NCBI GenBank assembly: GCA_946894095.1
Contig: OX335653.1
Location: 16,931,001 to 16,995,000, forward strand
DNA length: 64,000 nt
Reading direction: 5' to 3'
DNA from: Incurvaria masculella
Lineage: Eukaryota; Arthropoda; Insecta; Lepidoptera; Incurvariidae
This document shows positions 47,827 to 62,800 of this stretch, piece by piece. Every line of letters begins with the position of its first letter. Position 1 is the first letter of the stretch. Made by a program: the position numbers and the translations under genes. The notes under the pieces are model-generated. The model saw only the letters and a list, made by a program, of their open reading frames with translations. It did not search any database and was not told the DNA's origin.

Positions 47827-50800
47827 CTGCATACACACCATTTACCTTCTTAATTAAGTTAATATACAGGTGAATTTTTCAAGTGTGCCTTCAGAGCCAA
47901 ATCAGAAACTGTAGTTTTAGTGTTTATCATAATCGACCTCATGACTCCTCTCAGTGTTTTTGCTATTTCTTATAGGTCCGGATTTGGCCATGAAAGCACA
48001 CTTGAAAAATTCAACTGCATAAAGTCCTCTGTATGTTCGCGTATGAATGTCAATGCGCCATGGTATGTTATGAGCAACAGGCTCCACCTGGAACTTCAAA
48101 TCCGAAAAGTAAAGGAGGAAGCTAAAACAAAAACAGCAGCATACAAATCAAGACTCGATAAATACTCAAATGAAGAGACTGAAGAGGACATTGCAAGAAT
48201 TGGAAACAGCTTAGTCTTGTACATAAGCTGTGTACTTTAGTGGAAATGTCATTGGACATTTGCCACACTCAAGATAACTGTTTCTAACGAAAAAACCGGC
48301 CAAGTGCGAGTCGGACTAGCACACCAAGGGTTCCGAACCATCGTACAAAAAAATAAAACAAAAAATCACGTTTTTTGTATGGGGGCCCCCTTTATTTTTT
48401 TATTTTTTTAATATTACTTATTTGTTGTTATAGCGGCAAAATAAATACACACTCTGTGAAAATTTCAGCTGTCCATCTGTTACGGTTACTGAGATACAGC
48501 CCTGTGACAGACGGACAGACGGACGGACGGACGGACGGACGGACGGACGGACAGACGGACTGACGGACGGACAGCGGAGGCTTAGTAATAGAGTTCCGTT
48601 TTCACCCTTTGGGTACGGAACCCTAAAAACGGATAAATGTCTATAAACTGACAGATGTATCAAGATTTCTCAGGTATTTAATTTTATTGATGTCTTGAAT
48701 GAATGGGACATTAATCCACCATAGAATGGCTATCGTGTGTTTGTGGGCTGGGAGGGAGGGTACGCACCTGACGAGACTGTCTAGCATGCGCACGGTGGTG
48801 CGCGCGGGGTCGCGCAGCTCGGCGCCGCGCTGCAGCATGTAGTACGTGCGCAGCACCGCGTCCGCCGACGGGCTCATGCCGGCGCGCCGTCCGCCCACCA
48901 CGCTCATGTACATCTGAAAACGAGAACTGTTCTATCGTTTGCTAGTAGACGCCCACTTTAAAGGCAAAAAAAAACAGTCGGGTTTCCCTGAGTTATCATA
49001 TTTAAGGTGGCCCATCCCGCTCATCTCCCCATACAAAAGGGGAAAGAAGATGACGCCCATATTTCTTGTCAGAGATCCAAAATTTTGCTCAAAATAGCTT
49101 TATCTGATCGAACTAGATGTCTGATGACCATTGGCATTGTAAATTTGTGTTTGGTTTCTAAGTTATAAGGTCCTTAAGTTCGAATTTTTCGCGCGTTTTA
49201 TACAATAACTTTGGAGGTGGATTACGCAATGATAAAGTAAGAACATCTTAAATAGATTAGTTATCAGACATAGCTTATTTAATCAAGATTTATAATCTAT
49301 TTGGTTTTTGTTAGATTTTTGACTACAGCGGTCGTGGTTTACTTTTAGCTATAAGTCGTTTTGATATTAAAATTTTCGTAAATCTTACCAAATCATACAC
49401 TATGCACATTGTCTTTTTTGTGGACATGTTGCATCTTCCTCATCACGGAGCCTGTCTTATTCTTTGAAACAGAGAAGGTCCCAGAGCGCAACAGCACGGT
49501 TTTGTACCGTGCCCGCGAATGAGTTAGGCCCGCCGGGTTGGGCCACCTTAATGCTCATCCCTCACGTAATTTAGCATTATGATAACTAGCCTACCATGGT
49601 AAATTAGCTGTACCAATCAAGCTATATGCACATACAAACTGCATAGAGTTTAGCAGCCATAGGCCTATGGAAGATCGCCGCCCCATTATGAATTAAAATT
49701 TTGAATGCGGCCGATCTGGGTAGAAGTTTGGAAAATTTTAAGGATTACACAGTTTATTTATTTATTTATTTATTTATTTATTCATGCAACAACATACCTA
49801 ACATTACAGCATAAAACCCAAGGCGTTAGGCAATTTATAGATACAGTACACACCTTATTAAAAAACAGTTAAGGTGGGCGACTGGTAAAATAAATAATAG
49901 TCTCCCCTTTCTTTTCCTCGCCTAGGCCTGAGCCTACTCGACCTCCTATAGGAAAATTATGATACAATAATAAATAATAAAACAAAATTTCTTAGAAACC
50001 AAGTTTTAATAGTTAAATCATATTAAATTGCTTTTTTTATTCTATCTTATAATAATGAGGTGCAATCATTCAAGAAAATATAGTACTTATAATAAAGAGG
50101 TTTTAATAGTTAAATCATATTAAATTGCTTTTTTTATTCTATCTTATAATAATGAGGTGTAAACATTCAAGAAAATATAGCACTTATATAGTAATAATAG
50201 TTACTTTATTTAATTTTTTTTTTTGGATAGCTGACTTCTCTATTTTTTTGATTTTTTATTTTTTTCAAGTGGTGGTGGGTTAGTAACATTTTTGTAACTT
50301 ATATTGCAAAAGCATTTAGTATAAGTGTATTGGGCGACACCGCCCAGTTCGGCTATACTATATATGTTGAAAATGTGTAAATTGTCTATTGAAAGGAAAT
50401 CAATAAATAAATAAATTCCATTATCTTGAAGTCACTATGGGGCTGGCGTAATTAAGAAGGCCAAGCCACAAACTAATAAAAGAACAACAAAAAACCGGCC
50501 AAGTGCGAGACGGACTCGCACACGAAGGGTTCCGTACCATCAAACAAAAAAAAAAGAATATAAAAAATCATGTTTTTTGTATGGGGGCCCCCTTTAATTT
50601 AAATTATTTTATAATCTTACCTATTTGTTGTTATAGCGGCAAAATAAATACACAATCTGTGAAAATTTCAGCTGTCTATCTGTTACGGTTACTGAGATAC
50701 AGCCCTGTGACAGACGGACGGACGGACGGACGGACGGACAGCGGAGGCTTAGTAATAGGGTTCCGTTTTCACCCTTTGGGTACGGAACCCTAAAAAGGCT

Positions 50801-53800
50801 GGCGTGACAAAGGTCGATACTAGCCAAGGGGAATATTGAAGATTATAGTAATGCAAACTCCGTATTACCTGCAGTTTGTCATTAGTCCAAAGAGGACGGG
50901 CTGCGGAGGCGGTGGTCGCCGCGGCAGGGTCGCCCCCGAACAGGATGTAGGAGGAGACCAGCTCATCCCACTTTTCGTTCTTGGTATCCAGCAGGATGAA
51001 GATCAGGTCAAACCTGTGCACACCCCGCAAGCGTCAAACATTGAAGACGGCATCTTAGGGTGATGGAGTGAAGACGAACAATTTTGCTTGTATGGAACCA
51101 TTCTCATACTCGCACGCCTTTACTAGCAACCTGCTTTCTGAGAGAAGCCTCTAAAGCTGTGCTTGATATTTTTTTTTTCAAGGAATCCAGCAACAGACAC
51201 CCTTGGAAGTACAATATTTACCAACAAGGCTATATGTGTCTGTTTTTACTGCAAATAATTTGTACTCTGACCCCTTTTTCGTAATCTCTCTTACCTTGCT
51301 TCCTGTTTCCGAAGAGCAGATTTTCGTCGACAAACAGAATGGACGCATATAGATGTAGGTTTTCATTACATGTGCGATGAAAACTACACGACTACACCAG
51401 GACACTGTATCTCACACGGCATGCATTGACAATGACAAGCTCGTCTAACCTTCATATATCCGCCATACAAACTTTCATCCTCTATTTCACCCCCTTCGAG
51501 TTAAATTTTCGCCACTAAAGGTACCCCTCCAAGGACCAAACTAACTCTATACTGAAATTCATCAAAATTGGTTTAAGCATGAAAACGCAACAGACAGACA
51601 GACAGACGGGCAGTTACCTTACTTTATAATATTAGTATGGAAAGTAATAGGTCGGGGAAAAAGTCTTTTCGCATTATAGTATGTATGAACTTGTAATAAA
51701 ATCTCTTTGGCTATACTATTTGTATCTGGCTGGTTTTGGTATCATTGAAAGTTTAAATTTTAAAGAACATAATTCCAAATTCAAATTAGGAAAATGTGTG
51801 ATTCTCATTTGTTTTTCGTACTGTCAAAATGAGTGAATCTAATGAAGAAATTCGATACATTTTAAAATTTTACTACAAAAAAGGTAAAAATGCAACGCAA
51901 GCCGCGAAAAAAATTTGCGATGTTTATGGACCTAGTGCAGTGTCTGTGAGAGTAGCACAATTTGGTTTAAGCGTTTTCAATCCGGAAATTTTGATGTCAA
52001 AGATGCACGTCACTCTGGTCGCCCTATTACGGATAAAATGGATGCCATTTTTGAAAAAGTGGAGCAAGATCGGCATATCAGTAGTTACGACGTAGCTGAA
52101 GAACTAGGAATTGACCACAAAACAGTTTTGGCGCATTTGAAAAAAACTGGGTACACAAAAAAGCTCGATATTTGGGTACCTCACGAGCTCACTGAAAGAA
52201 ACCTAATGAACCGTGTACTCATTTGTGATTCTTTATTACGACGTCATGAAACCGAACCATTTTTGAAGAAGCTGATAACTGGTGATGAAAAGTGGATCAC
52301 GTACGACAAGAACGTGCGAAAAAGGTCGTGGTCAAAGGCCGGTCAAGCTTCACAGACTGTGGCGAAACCCGGGTTAACTCGCAACAAGGTGATGCTGTGT
52401 GTGTGGTGGGATTGGAAGGGCATTATTCATTATGAGCTGTTACCACCAGGCAGGACCATCGATTCTGAACTCTACTGCGAACAACTGATGAGATTAAAGC
52501 AAGAAGTTGAGAGAAAGCGGCCGGAATTAATCAACAGAAGGGGTGTGGTTTTTCATCATGATAACGCTAGACCTCACACATCTTTAGCCACTCAGCAAAA
52601 ACTAAGAGAGTTTGGCTGGGAGGTGTTAATGCATCCGCCGTATAGTCCTGACCTTGCACCTTCAGATTTCCACCTGTTTAGGTCTCTTCAGAATTCTTTA
52701 GGCAGTGTCAGGTTAACATCACGAGAGGACTGCCAAAACCACTTGTCGCGGTATATTGATCAGAAGTCCCAATATTTCTATAGCAATGGGATCATGTCCC
52801 TACCTACAAGATGGCAAAAAGTTATCGAACAAAATGGTACCTACATACTTTAGTTAAATGTAAATAAACCATATTAAAAAATGTTTTGAATTTTCTTAAA
52901 AAATGCGAAGAAACTTTTTCCCCAACCAATATATCATTCATTCCACGCATCCATAAATGTGTGTAGGCAATGAAAATGACCTGCTGAGCAGCGGAGTGCC
53001 GAGAGAGACGTTGGCGCTGAGCGGTTGGTCGGTCTGGTAGTGCCCCTTGGGGTTGCAGGCGCCGATCACCGCGCACCGCGTGTTCAGCTTGCAGACGATC
53101 CCCGCCTAAGATCCGTACAGTTTTAATGGAAGTTTTACATCAGAGCCCGAAGTCCCAGTTGCCGTTTACGCCGACTACGCGTTTTCATACAAATCAGAAG
53201 TCCGAGTTTGACTTTCACAGCTTGAAAAAGTAAAACCACAGAATATCTAGTAAAAACTTGTATGGAGTTTGACGTTTTTACGTAACTTCGAAGTGCCGTA
53301 AACGCCAATTTAGGTGAGAACTCAGACTGACCACTCATACGACCGGATGTGTCTGGGTTGGAGATCAAACATCTGCAGGTAGTTCATGGGGTAGTTATAA
53401 ATATTATAAATAGTGTAAGTACACCTCTAAAAGAGTAATTTCAATGGCTCGTAGCATAGGTGTCTGGCATTTCACGTCAAAAACCATGTTTCCTACCAAA
53501 TCAATTTAAACGTACATACCACACGAAAGCATATCCTCGGGAGTTTGGGAGGTCATAAGTCCTTTTCACGATATTAACTTCATCAAATAATATTGTTTAT
53601 AAAACAAGAACACATCTTAAAATCTAATACCTTTTATTTCGTGCTTGTACAATAATAAATAAAAAAGTTACAAGGGATTTGGTAATTTTCAAAAAGAAAG
53701 AAAAAAAATCGTCTCCTGAAACCACGTGACATTTTACAAGCGAGCGCCTACTACGAGACCCGCTGTCTCCAATTTTCTAAAACTATCAACCCAACTTAAA

Positions 53801-56800
53801 CGGACATGAGGGTGGGAACTAACATGGCGAACGCATTTTGGGAGATCATTTGCGCACTGTGGCGATGTTCGGACTATGTGGCGTACGACACGTTCAATCT
53901 TTAATCGCTTCAATCATCACCTCTCCTCATCTCATCACCTTGGCGACGGACACGGTCTGCTGCTCCATGGCCTCATGGATCCCGGCGCGGTCGTGCTCGC
54001 GCAGCTGGCCGACTTCGTCGACGCAGCACGCGCCGCCGTCCGCCAGCACCAGGGCGCCCGCCTCGAGCATCCATTCGCCTTCCTCCTGCCGGCGTTACAT
54101 TCGATTCACTGGTCGAAAGGCATTTGCCTTTCATAATTGAGGAGCCAGCGATCAAAATGTCCACCCATGAAGATTTTTGTGGGCTCTCTGAGCTCAAATT
54201 TATCGAGTAATCAATTATTTCCCATCAAAAACATCTCAATAATATTCAAAATTATAGTTAAAAAGGGCCTTTTCAGTCAGAAAAGGTGCCCACCCCCCCA
54301 TAAGCAGCACATCTGCCTTATTTAGTTTTTTACATATTGCGGCTTATCAGGTATGGAGTATATATTTAATTTTCATTTATTTGTTCAACTTCTGGTAGTC
54401 AAACTACACTAAGCCGTGTGAAGAATCCGCAAATAAACTTCACTGGTCTATAAGTTATGTTTTTTTTTTGTCCACATAAATGGTATAATACACCCATGAA
54501 TGAATACTCAAATGCTGCTGCCAAATATATCCCAACAGATGTTAAGTTGTGTTTAACCAAGCATAGAAGAGCCCCGGTAATCCGAACATGATCCTGTCAG
54601 TGTCTAGTCGTAGCAAACAACAACTTCTTTCCTTCCAAGTTTTTTCTAGCCATTATTATTATCATTTGAAGTTGGGCTGCGAGCTTTTTAGCCTCGCTGC
54701 CACCGCGACCTTTCCAGATCTATTGTGACTTCTCCCTTCTTACAGTTCACCCTCAATTCCTGCCTCCTTCAGGAAGTGCAGGATTTTCATCATGTCATCT
54801 GGGTCTAGTAAGTGTCCCCCGAGGATTGCATTTCTTTTATGAATTACTGGTCCACAGTCGCACAGAAGGTGGATCGGTGTCTCCTCTTGTTCAAGACAGA
54901 ACCCGCATCAATCTGTATCTGTCATCCTCATCCTATGCTTGTTAAGGTAGTGGCCTGTTAGAGCTCTGGTAATTAATCTGAGTTGATTTCGGCTTAGGTT
55001 GATAAGCTTAATAAATTCATCTGGCCATAGATACTTTCATTTCATTTCATTTATTTATTCAACTTTTGGTAGTCAAACTACACTAAGTCATGTCACAATT
55101 TGATTGATCCGCGGATTCGATGAACTCAATGAAGAAGAAACCGCAAAGAAACTTCACTGGTCTATAAATTGAGGACTTAAGGTGGCCCAACCCGCTCAAC
55201 TCCCCATACAAACGGGGAAAGAAGATCACGCCCATATTTCTTATCAGAGATCCCAAATTTTACTCAAAAGAGCTTTATTTGATCGAACTAGATGTCTGAT
55301 GACCGTTGGCATTGTAAAATTGTGTTTGCTTTCTAAGTTATAAGGTCCGAAAGTTCGAATTTTTCGCGCGTTTTATAGAATAACTTTGGTGGTTTATTAC
55401 GCAATGATAAGGTAAGAAAATCTTAAAAAGATTAGTCATCAGACATAGCTTATTTAATCAAGATTTATAATCTATTTGGTTGTTGTTAGATTTTTGACTA
55501 CAGCGGTCGTGGTTTACTTTTAGCTATAAGTCGTTTTGAAATCAAAATTTTCGTAAATTTTACCAAATCATACACTATACACATTATCTTTTTTGTGAAC
55601 ATGTTGCAGCTTCCTCATCACGGAGCCTGTCTTTTTCTTTAAAACAGAGAAGGTCCCAGAGCGCAACAGCACGGTTTTGTACAGTGCCCGCGAATGAGTT
55701 AGTCCCGCCGGGTTGGGCCACCTTAAGATGTCGAGTTACTGCCCAGGAAGTGCGGAGTCCGAGGAGAACGCGGAAGAGCACAGTGACCTTGAGCGCGGCG
55801 CAGGTGAGGCCGGCGCGGGTGCTGCCCGTGCCGGACGTGAACACGGAGCGCGGGGCGAGCTCCGCGCCGGCGCGCAGCAGCTGCGACTTGCCAGTACCTG
55901 CCCGGATGGTAATCAGCCGTGAATTCCAAGGTGGAGGACACTTGAGGGGATTAGCGATGTGTGATCCCTGGTCGCTTCCATTCACGGCCTCTAGCAGAAA
56001 TATTCGCAATAACTTCATAACGAACCCAGTACTAATGTAGCATATACCAGTTGAAAACCCTACTGGATAATCACGGCAAACAACATATAAAAGAACAAAG
56101 CATATATGCAAAATAATAAACACTTAAGCAATTTTTACTAAATAAATTGCGCTCCCCATACAAGCGTAGTCAACTAGAGCATCCTTATCGTCACGGAGCC
56201 GTTTTTAGGGTTCCGTACCCAAAGAGTGCCAACGGAACCCTATTACTAAGTCTCCGCTGTCCGTCCGTCCGTCCGTCCGTCTGTCACAGGGCTGTATCTC
56301 GGCAACCGTAACAGATAGATAGCTGAATTTTTCACAGAGTGTGTATTTATTTTGCCGCTATAACATCAAATAGGTAACATTACAAAATAAATTAAATTAA
56401 ATAAAAAAAAAAAGATTTTTTTTGTATTAAATGTTTTACGATGGTACGTGTGCGCGTCCTACTCGCACTTGGCCGGTTTTTTCTTTGAACCAGAGGTGCC
56501 TGAATGCAATAGCACGATTTTGTGCTGCGCCCCCCAATAAGTTAGTTGTGTCGGGAATGGCACTCTTAAAGCTGAATATTCTGATTCCATTTACTTAATT
56601 ATTTATACAATTTTTCATTGCTGTTTCAACCATATTTTCATCCAATGCGGTGGTACAAACCCGGGCGGGCTTCACCCTACCACATAGTAGGGAAAGAGGA
56701 CCTACAATTCTGATGGGTTCCGAACCATTTGAACATGCTTTTCATCATTCCCATATTTAGTTTTCTCGCAACTTATTCCTACTCATATCTTTTCACGGAT

Positions 56801-59800
56801 GACTTTGTATTTGCAGTTAATTGTAAGAATAATTAAAATAATATAATAATAATAATAATAATAATAAGCCTTTATTTCCATATCCATGTTTTAGTTAGTA
56901 GTTTTAGTTATTATTATGTTTTTTTTTTATCTTAATATATTGTTAGTCTGGTTAATTATTTACTTATTATATTTTTTTTTGGTATGGACCCCTTCTTGGG
57001 TGAAGGCCTCCTCCAATTTCTTCCACAATTCCCGGTCTCTGCTCAGGGTCAACCAATCTTCCCCTGCTTTGTCGATGATATCATCAGCCCACCGCCTATA
57101 TGGCCGACCAACATTTCTTTGTCCTGTTGGTCCCTTCCATCTTAAAGTTTGAATGGTCCATCTGTTGTCAGTGACACGTGAAATGTGACCGGCCCATTTC
57201 CATTTAAGCCTTAGGGCATGTGTGAGTGCGTCAGTGACTTTTGTTTTTTGCCTGATTATTTTGCTCCGTATATGGGTCTTCACAAACAAAGCAAAGCTAA
57301 AGTTAATCACAACTCAAAGAGCAATGGAAAGAAGCATATTAAAAATAAGAAAAATACATAAAAAATAATTAAAATACACATAACAAAATTTCTCCTTTAT
57401 GTAGTTTCGCATAATATTTACATGATTTCACTCGCGATACTTCAGGGCTGGCGCTTGGGAAGCATTTTAAGGAAAAACATTTTATATTGGATGCTCTAAA
57501 AAACCGGCCAAGTGCGAGTGGGACTCGCACACGAAGGGTTCCGTACCATCGTACAAGGTTAAACACAAAGTACAAGACTGAACATAAAAAAATCACGTTT
57601 TTTGTATGGGCCCCGTTTAATGTTTATAATTTTTTTATTTTACCTATTTGTTGTTATAGCGGCAAAATAAATACACACTCTGTGAAAATCTCAGCTGCCT
57701 ACCTAATTACGGTTCACGAGATATAGCCCTGTGACAGACGGACGGACGGATGGACGGACGGACGGAAGGACGGACAGCGGAGGCTTAGTAATAGGATTCC
57801 GTTTTCACCCTTTGGGTACGGAACCCTAAAAAGTGAGTCTCGACATTAAAACATAGATGATTATCTAAGGAAGGCACAGACTGCACTCCTCACGATTCCA
57901 TTGCTATAGATCGTGAGTGTACCTGGGTCGCCAACGAGCAGCAGATGGCACTGTCCGCGCACGCCTGACGAGTGCTCCTCGTCCGACGTGGTAGGCTCGA
58001 CGGGCGCCTGCTGCGACCCCGACACCACCGTCAGCAATAGCGCTAGCTTCACCAGGTGCAGCCCGTACACCTTGACACAGTGGACATGTCCAACTCAGAA
58101 AGAGGTCGAGTAATGAAGCCGTGATCTCTGGCAATGCCCCGCACCCCTCGGTTACGGGCCGCTCCAATCATCGCTTCAAATTATCAGTACTCTTCGAATA
58201 ATATAATACCAAGGAATGTGACATGTATGTATGTATAATCGACCGTGAAGCAAGGATACATTAATAAAAGAAAGATCCCTGTAAAAAAAAAATTTACGAA
58301 TATACTGCAAGGCTGGACCTGAACCAGCAAAACATACCATTCGCGGGTATTGCGTCTAACCAATTTCGCCACCTGCTGTATACCCATACCCAAAACGGCT
58401 GTGTCAGGCCACGCCCTGTACGACTTGTACATTTTCTATGGGGAATAAACGATCAGGACTTGCGTGCATACCTGAGGGCACACAGCGGCCAGGATGGCAT
58501 CCCTGCCGCGGAGCGGACAGCGGCGGAACGTCTCCCAATGGCGGCTGAAGGCGGCGGCGACGTCGGGCGCGGCGGCGACGGCTCGCGACGCCTGCGCGTT
58601 GCACACGACGGCGCTGTTCGCCTGCAGCACCAGCTCCGCCTCGCAGCGCTTGCCGGCGGCGGGCGGCCGCCAACGCCGTCTCAGCGCACCGCTACGGTGG
58701 ACACAATGGGGGAGAAAACTGCTTATTTGTAACGACAGGTGGCGTCTAGGCGACCTAACGTAAAAGATTTGTCAAAGCTGTCAGAAAATCCTCATAATAA
58801 AACAGGATACATTTACAGGTTAATGGATCTATGTAATTGAAATGACAAAAAGTATTCTTTCAAAATTTTGCTAATCAAATGATTTTAATAACCGGTACTA
58901 ATCCTGGATGTTAATCCTACCCGGGTTAGTACCATCGCATTGAATGAACAATGGTCAAAACAGCGGGGACGCATCATAAAGTCCAAAGAGGACAAGGTAC
59001 AAAACCCATTGGAGGGATATTTTTAATTAGGTTAGGTAAGGATAGGTTAGATTATATGCACTTTATAATACACACGAAAAATACATACTTTTATGTTCTG
59101 GGTTTTGGACCTTATGAGGCGACCCGCGCGGCAATGAAAATTGTCCGTGTTTTCCATCCAGTTCAATGTAGCTGAGCAATGCACTTAGTTCTTATGTGGT
59201 GTGTTAGGCTAATATTATGACATGGTACTAGCTATCCATGTCTAGGTACATAAAAAATCACCAGTGTTTCCATCGATCAAACCATTTTGGCAGCGGTTAA
59301 CAAAGTAAACAAACCACCACTGCCTCATCGATTCAGTTGAGTTTTGATTGATTTTGGGACTCATGTTCGGACACATGCTTAACTAAGAACGTAAGTTGCC
59401 ACCTAGAGTAAATTGGAAGGGATATGAACTTGAACAAAATAAAAATGTCTGAAGTAAATATACTTTTTCGTACTAAGCATGTACGTCGCTTATTCCAAGG
59501 AATGTGACATGTATGTGTATAATCGACCGTAAGGCAAGGACACATTAATTCAAGTTTCATCATCAATATGTTTGAATGTTCAATATTTGCAGTCAAGGTC
59601 CGTAAAGCAGGTATAGCGTTAAATACATGTATGTAGGTATAATCTTAAATACTGTGTTAGTATATTCGTAAAGTAGTTTTTTTTACAGGGACCTTTCTTT
59701 AATTAATGTGTCCTTGCTTCACGGTCGATTATACATACATACATGTCACATTCTTTAAAAATGTCTGTCTTTGAATCCGTCTCAAGGACGGAAGAACAGT

Positions 59801-62800
59801 CATGAAATAAGAAAAAAAAAAGTGAAAGCAAACAGTACCACACACTGATATCGTCACCGGGCTTGCAACAGTCGACCAGGTCGTCCTCGAGCGTGACCCA
59901 CATCGCGCCCGGGATGGAGCCCACGCTCAGCTTGTTCACCTGCTCCTGTAACACCACCGATACGGTCACACATCACCTGACTTGCAGCAGCGAGGAAGGA
60001 AGCACGAGAGTAGTAAACGGAACTGCTCTGAATGGAGATGCCCCTTAAGGTGGCCCAACCCGGCGGGACTAACTCATTCGCGGGCATGGTACAAAACCGT
60101 GCTGTTGCGCTCTGGGACCTTCTCTGTTTCAAAGAATAAGACAGGCTCCATGATGAGGATGATGCAACATGTCCATAAAAAAGACAACGTGCATAGTGTA
60201 TGATTTGGTAAGATTTACGAAAATTTTTATTACAAAACGACTTATAGCTAAAAGTAAACCACGACCGCTGTAGTCAAAAATCTAATAAAAACCAAATAGA
60301 TTATAAATCTTGATTAAATAAGCTATGTCTGATGACTAATCTTTTTAAGATGTTCTTACTTTATCATTGCGTAATCCACCTCCAAAGTTATTGTATAAAA
60401 CGCGCGAAAAATTCGAACTTTCGGACCGTATAACTTAGAAACCAAACACAATTTTACAATGTCAATGGTCATCAGACATCTGGTTCGATGAAATAAAGCT
60501 ATTTTGAGCAAAATTTTGGATCTCTGACAAGAAATATGGGCGTGATCTTCTTTCCCCTTTTGTATGGGGAGATGAGCGGGATGGTCCACCTTAAAAGGCC
60601 TTACTTACCATCTCGTAATCGATACCAGTACAAGATAATCATCACTTTAGCAATAAAGTTCCTTCAAGTGTCAATTAAAATGGATCAGCACTTAGTGAAT
60701 ACCAAGCTCACCGTTTTATCTTGAAACTAGATAAGTTCCGTGGCTCTCAGAAAATTTAGAAAGATCATTCAAGCGGAGCCTGGTAAAGTGTGCCATCGGA
60801 TCCCATGGATTACTTAACGATGAAATAAAAACACCTTAATAAGATTAGTCATCGGACATAGCTTGTTTCATGAAGATTTATAATCAATTTGGTTTTGGTT
60901 GGTTTTTTGTTTACAGCGGTCGTGATTCACTTATAGCTATAAGTTGTTTTGTAATTAAACATTTTGTAAATCTTACCAAATCAAGCACTATGCGCATGAT
61001 CTGCTTTGTGGACATGTTGCATCCTCCTCATCACGGAGCCTGTCTTTTTATTTGAAGCAGAGAAGGTCCCAGAGCGCAAAAGCACGGTTTTGTACCGTGC
61101 CCGCGAATGAGTTAGTCCTGTCGGGAAGGGCCACCTTAAATGGGTATTGTCCTTTATTGCAGTTATTTTTGTTGTTTTACTTAAGTCAACATAAACAATT
61201 TTCCTCGTGTAATTTTCTTACGTGCCTGAATCTTGAGCTCCTGGTAGTCCTTGCAGTACTCGCGGCTGACGAGGCTCCGCTCGGTGAAGGTCCCGCTGCG
61301 GCACCCGGCGACGGAACATCTTGTCGGAGCCTTCAGCACGTACCGTTCCTCGTAGTTCGCATCCACGCTGTGTTCGCTCTTGCACTTGGCACACACATAC
61401 AGGCGACGGTACTCCAGCATCTTCGCTTGAGTCACTCGAACCACAGTGCCTGAAAGAAGGCATTAGTTAGATAGACAGCTTAGAATTCACACAGTTAGCT
61501 TGATTCCAAAATTTGCTTAGGTAGGTGTGACGAAAATGTTACATTTTAACTATAAATTAAGTAATGTCATTGTAAATGTAGTTGTAGATATTCATTGGTT
61601 TATATTTAATGTATTCTTAAATGTAAATTGCAACGCTACCTGTGGACTTTCATTATCCTTATTTAACATTGATTGGTATGACATTGGCAGTCTATCCCTT
61701 CCTCTTTAATGTTTAGTTCTACAGATATATATTTTTTATGTTTAACGCGGCATATGGTGCACGCCAGGACCTCACAAAAAGGGCACCCGGCAGCGCATAG
61801 GATATAGCCATGTTGCAAGATGTTTGAAGGTATTTAGATGGCGGGCATGGTCTTTACAAATAAACTGATATTTGTCATCAACTGTTGCATATAACATGAA
61901 TTGTTGATTCTCGTCAATTCATATTAATTTATAATTTTTACCTATGATTCTTAATACTTTTGTAAACTAAGAATAAGTGGACGTTGAAAGAAAAACCAGC
62001 GTAGTTTCTTGTCAGTTCTTCTTTGCTGGGATTGCCGAACTGGCTAATGATAAAATATGACAAATCTGAGTGCAGTGTACTGTCCTATGGATGATGAATA
62101 AACAATTTAACAATATTAAGAGGCTTCACAGAGAGATGATGACAATGATGCGTACCAGTAACCTGGAGGAAACAGCCGACGTCACAATTTTTAGGGAAGA
62201 TGGTTCGGTGCAGCTCCGGACACACGGGCAACCCGTAGAACCTCGCATGAACATTTCTCTTCACTTTCCATATTTTCGGTCTGCTTTCTTCCTGTCCTGC
62301 GACATTAATGTCCCCCTCGTGGAACCCACTCGCCCTAATGTTTTCGAGTCGCCGAGGTGACTGCTGCTCGGTCAGAAGGTGCTCTTGAGCCGTGACGAGG
62401 TGTCGGTTGCAGGCGGGCAGAGTGGCGACCGGATCGCACAGGACCGAGTCGCCGATATCCGGATATAGCTCGAATAGCTTCAGGAAGCTGGAAAGCCACC
62501 AAAGAATGTTTTAATGGAGGCAGGTATAAAATAAGTAAATAACTATCGAACTTAGCTATAGATCAACCTTGCTCAACTGGTACCGGAAAATAACAAGAAT
62601 CCTGGCGGAGCGAATTACTTTGACATAGTTCCATCTGCACTGCCGATGGCTTCCAATATGGACTTTAACGCATGTGTCTTTAGGGTTTATAAGTTACTGA
62701 GACTTCTTTCCTTTTCCCCGCATAATTTTTATTATTTTAGTTATGAAGCTCGGTTCCGCTTTCCACTTCAAGTGGCAACTGTTAATTATTAGTCTGGCAG

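Noticed and set aside
48510..48570. CRISPR-like or satellite array
   Set aside because: It is a 4-bp microsatellite inside a known type of interspersed element.
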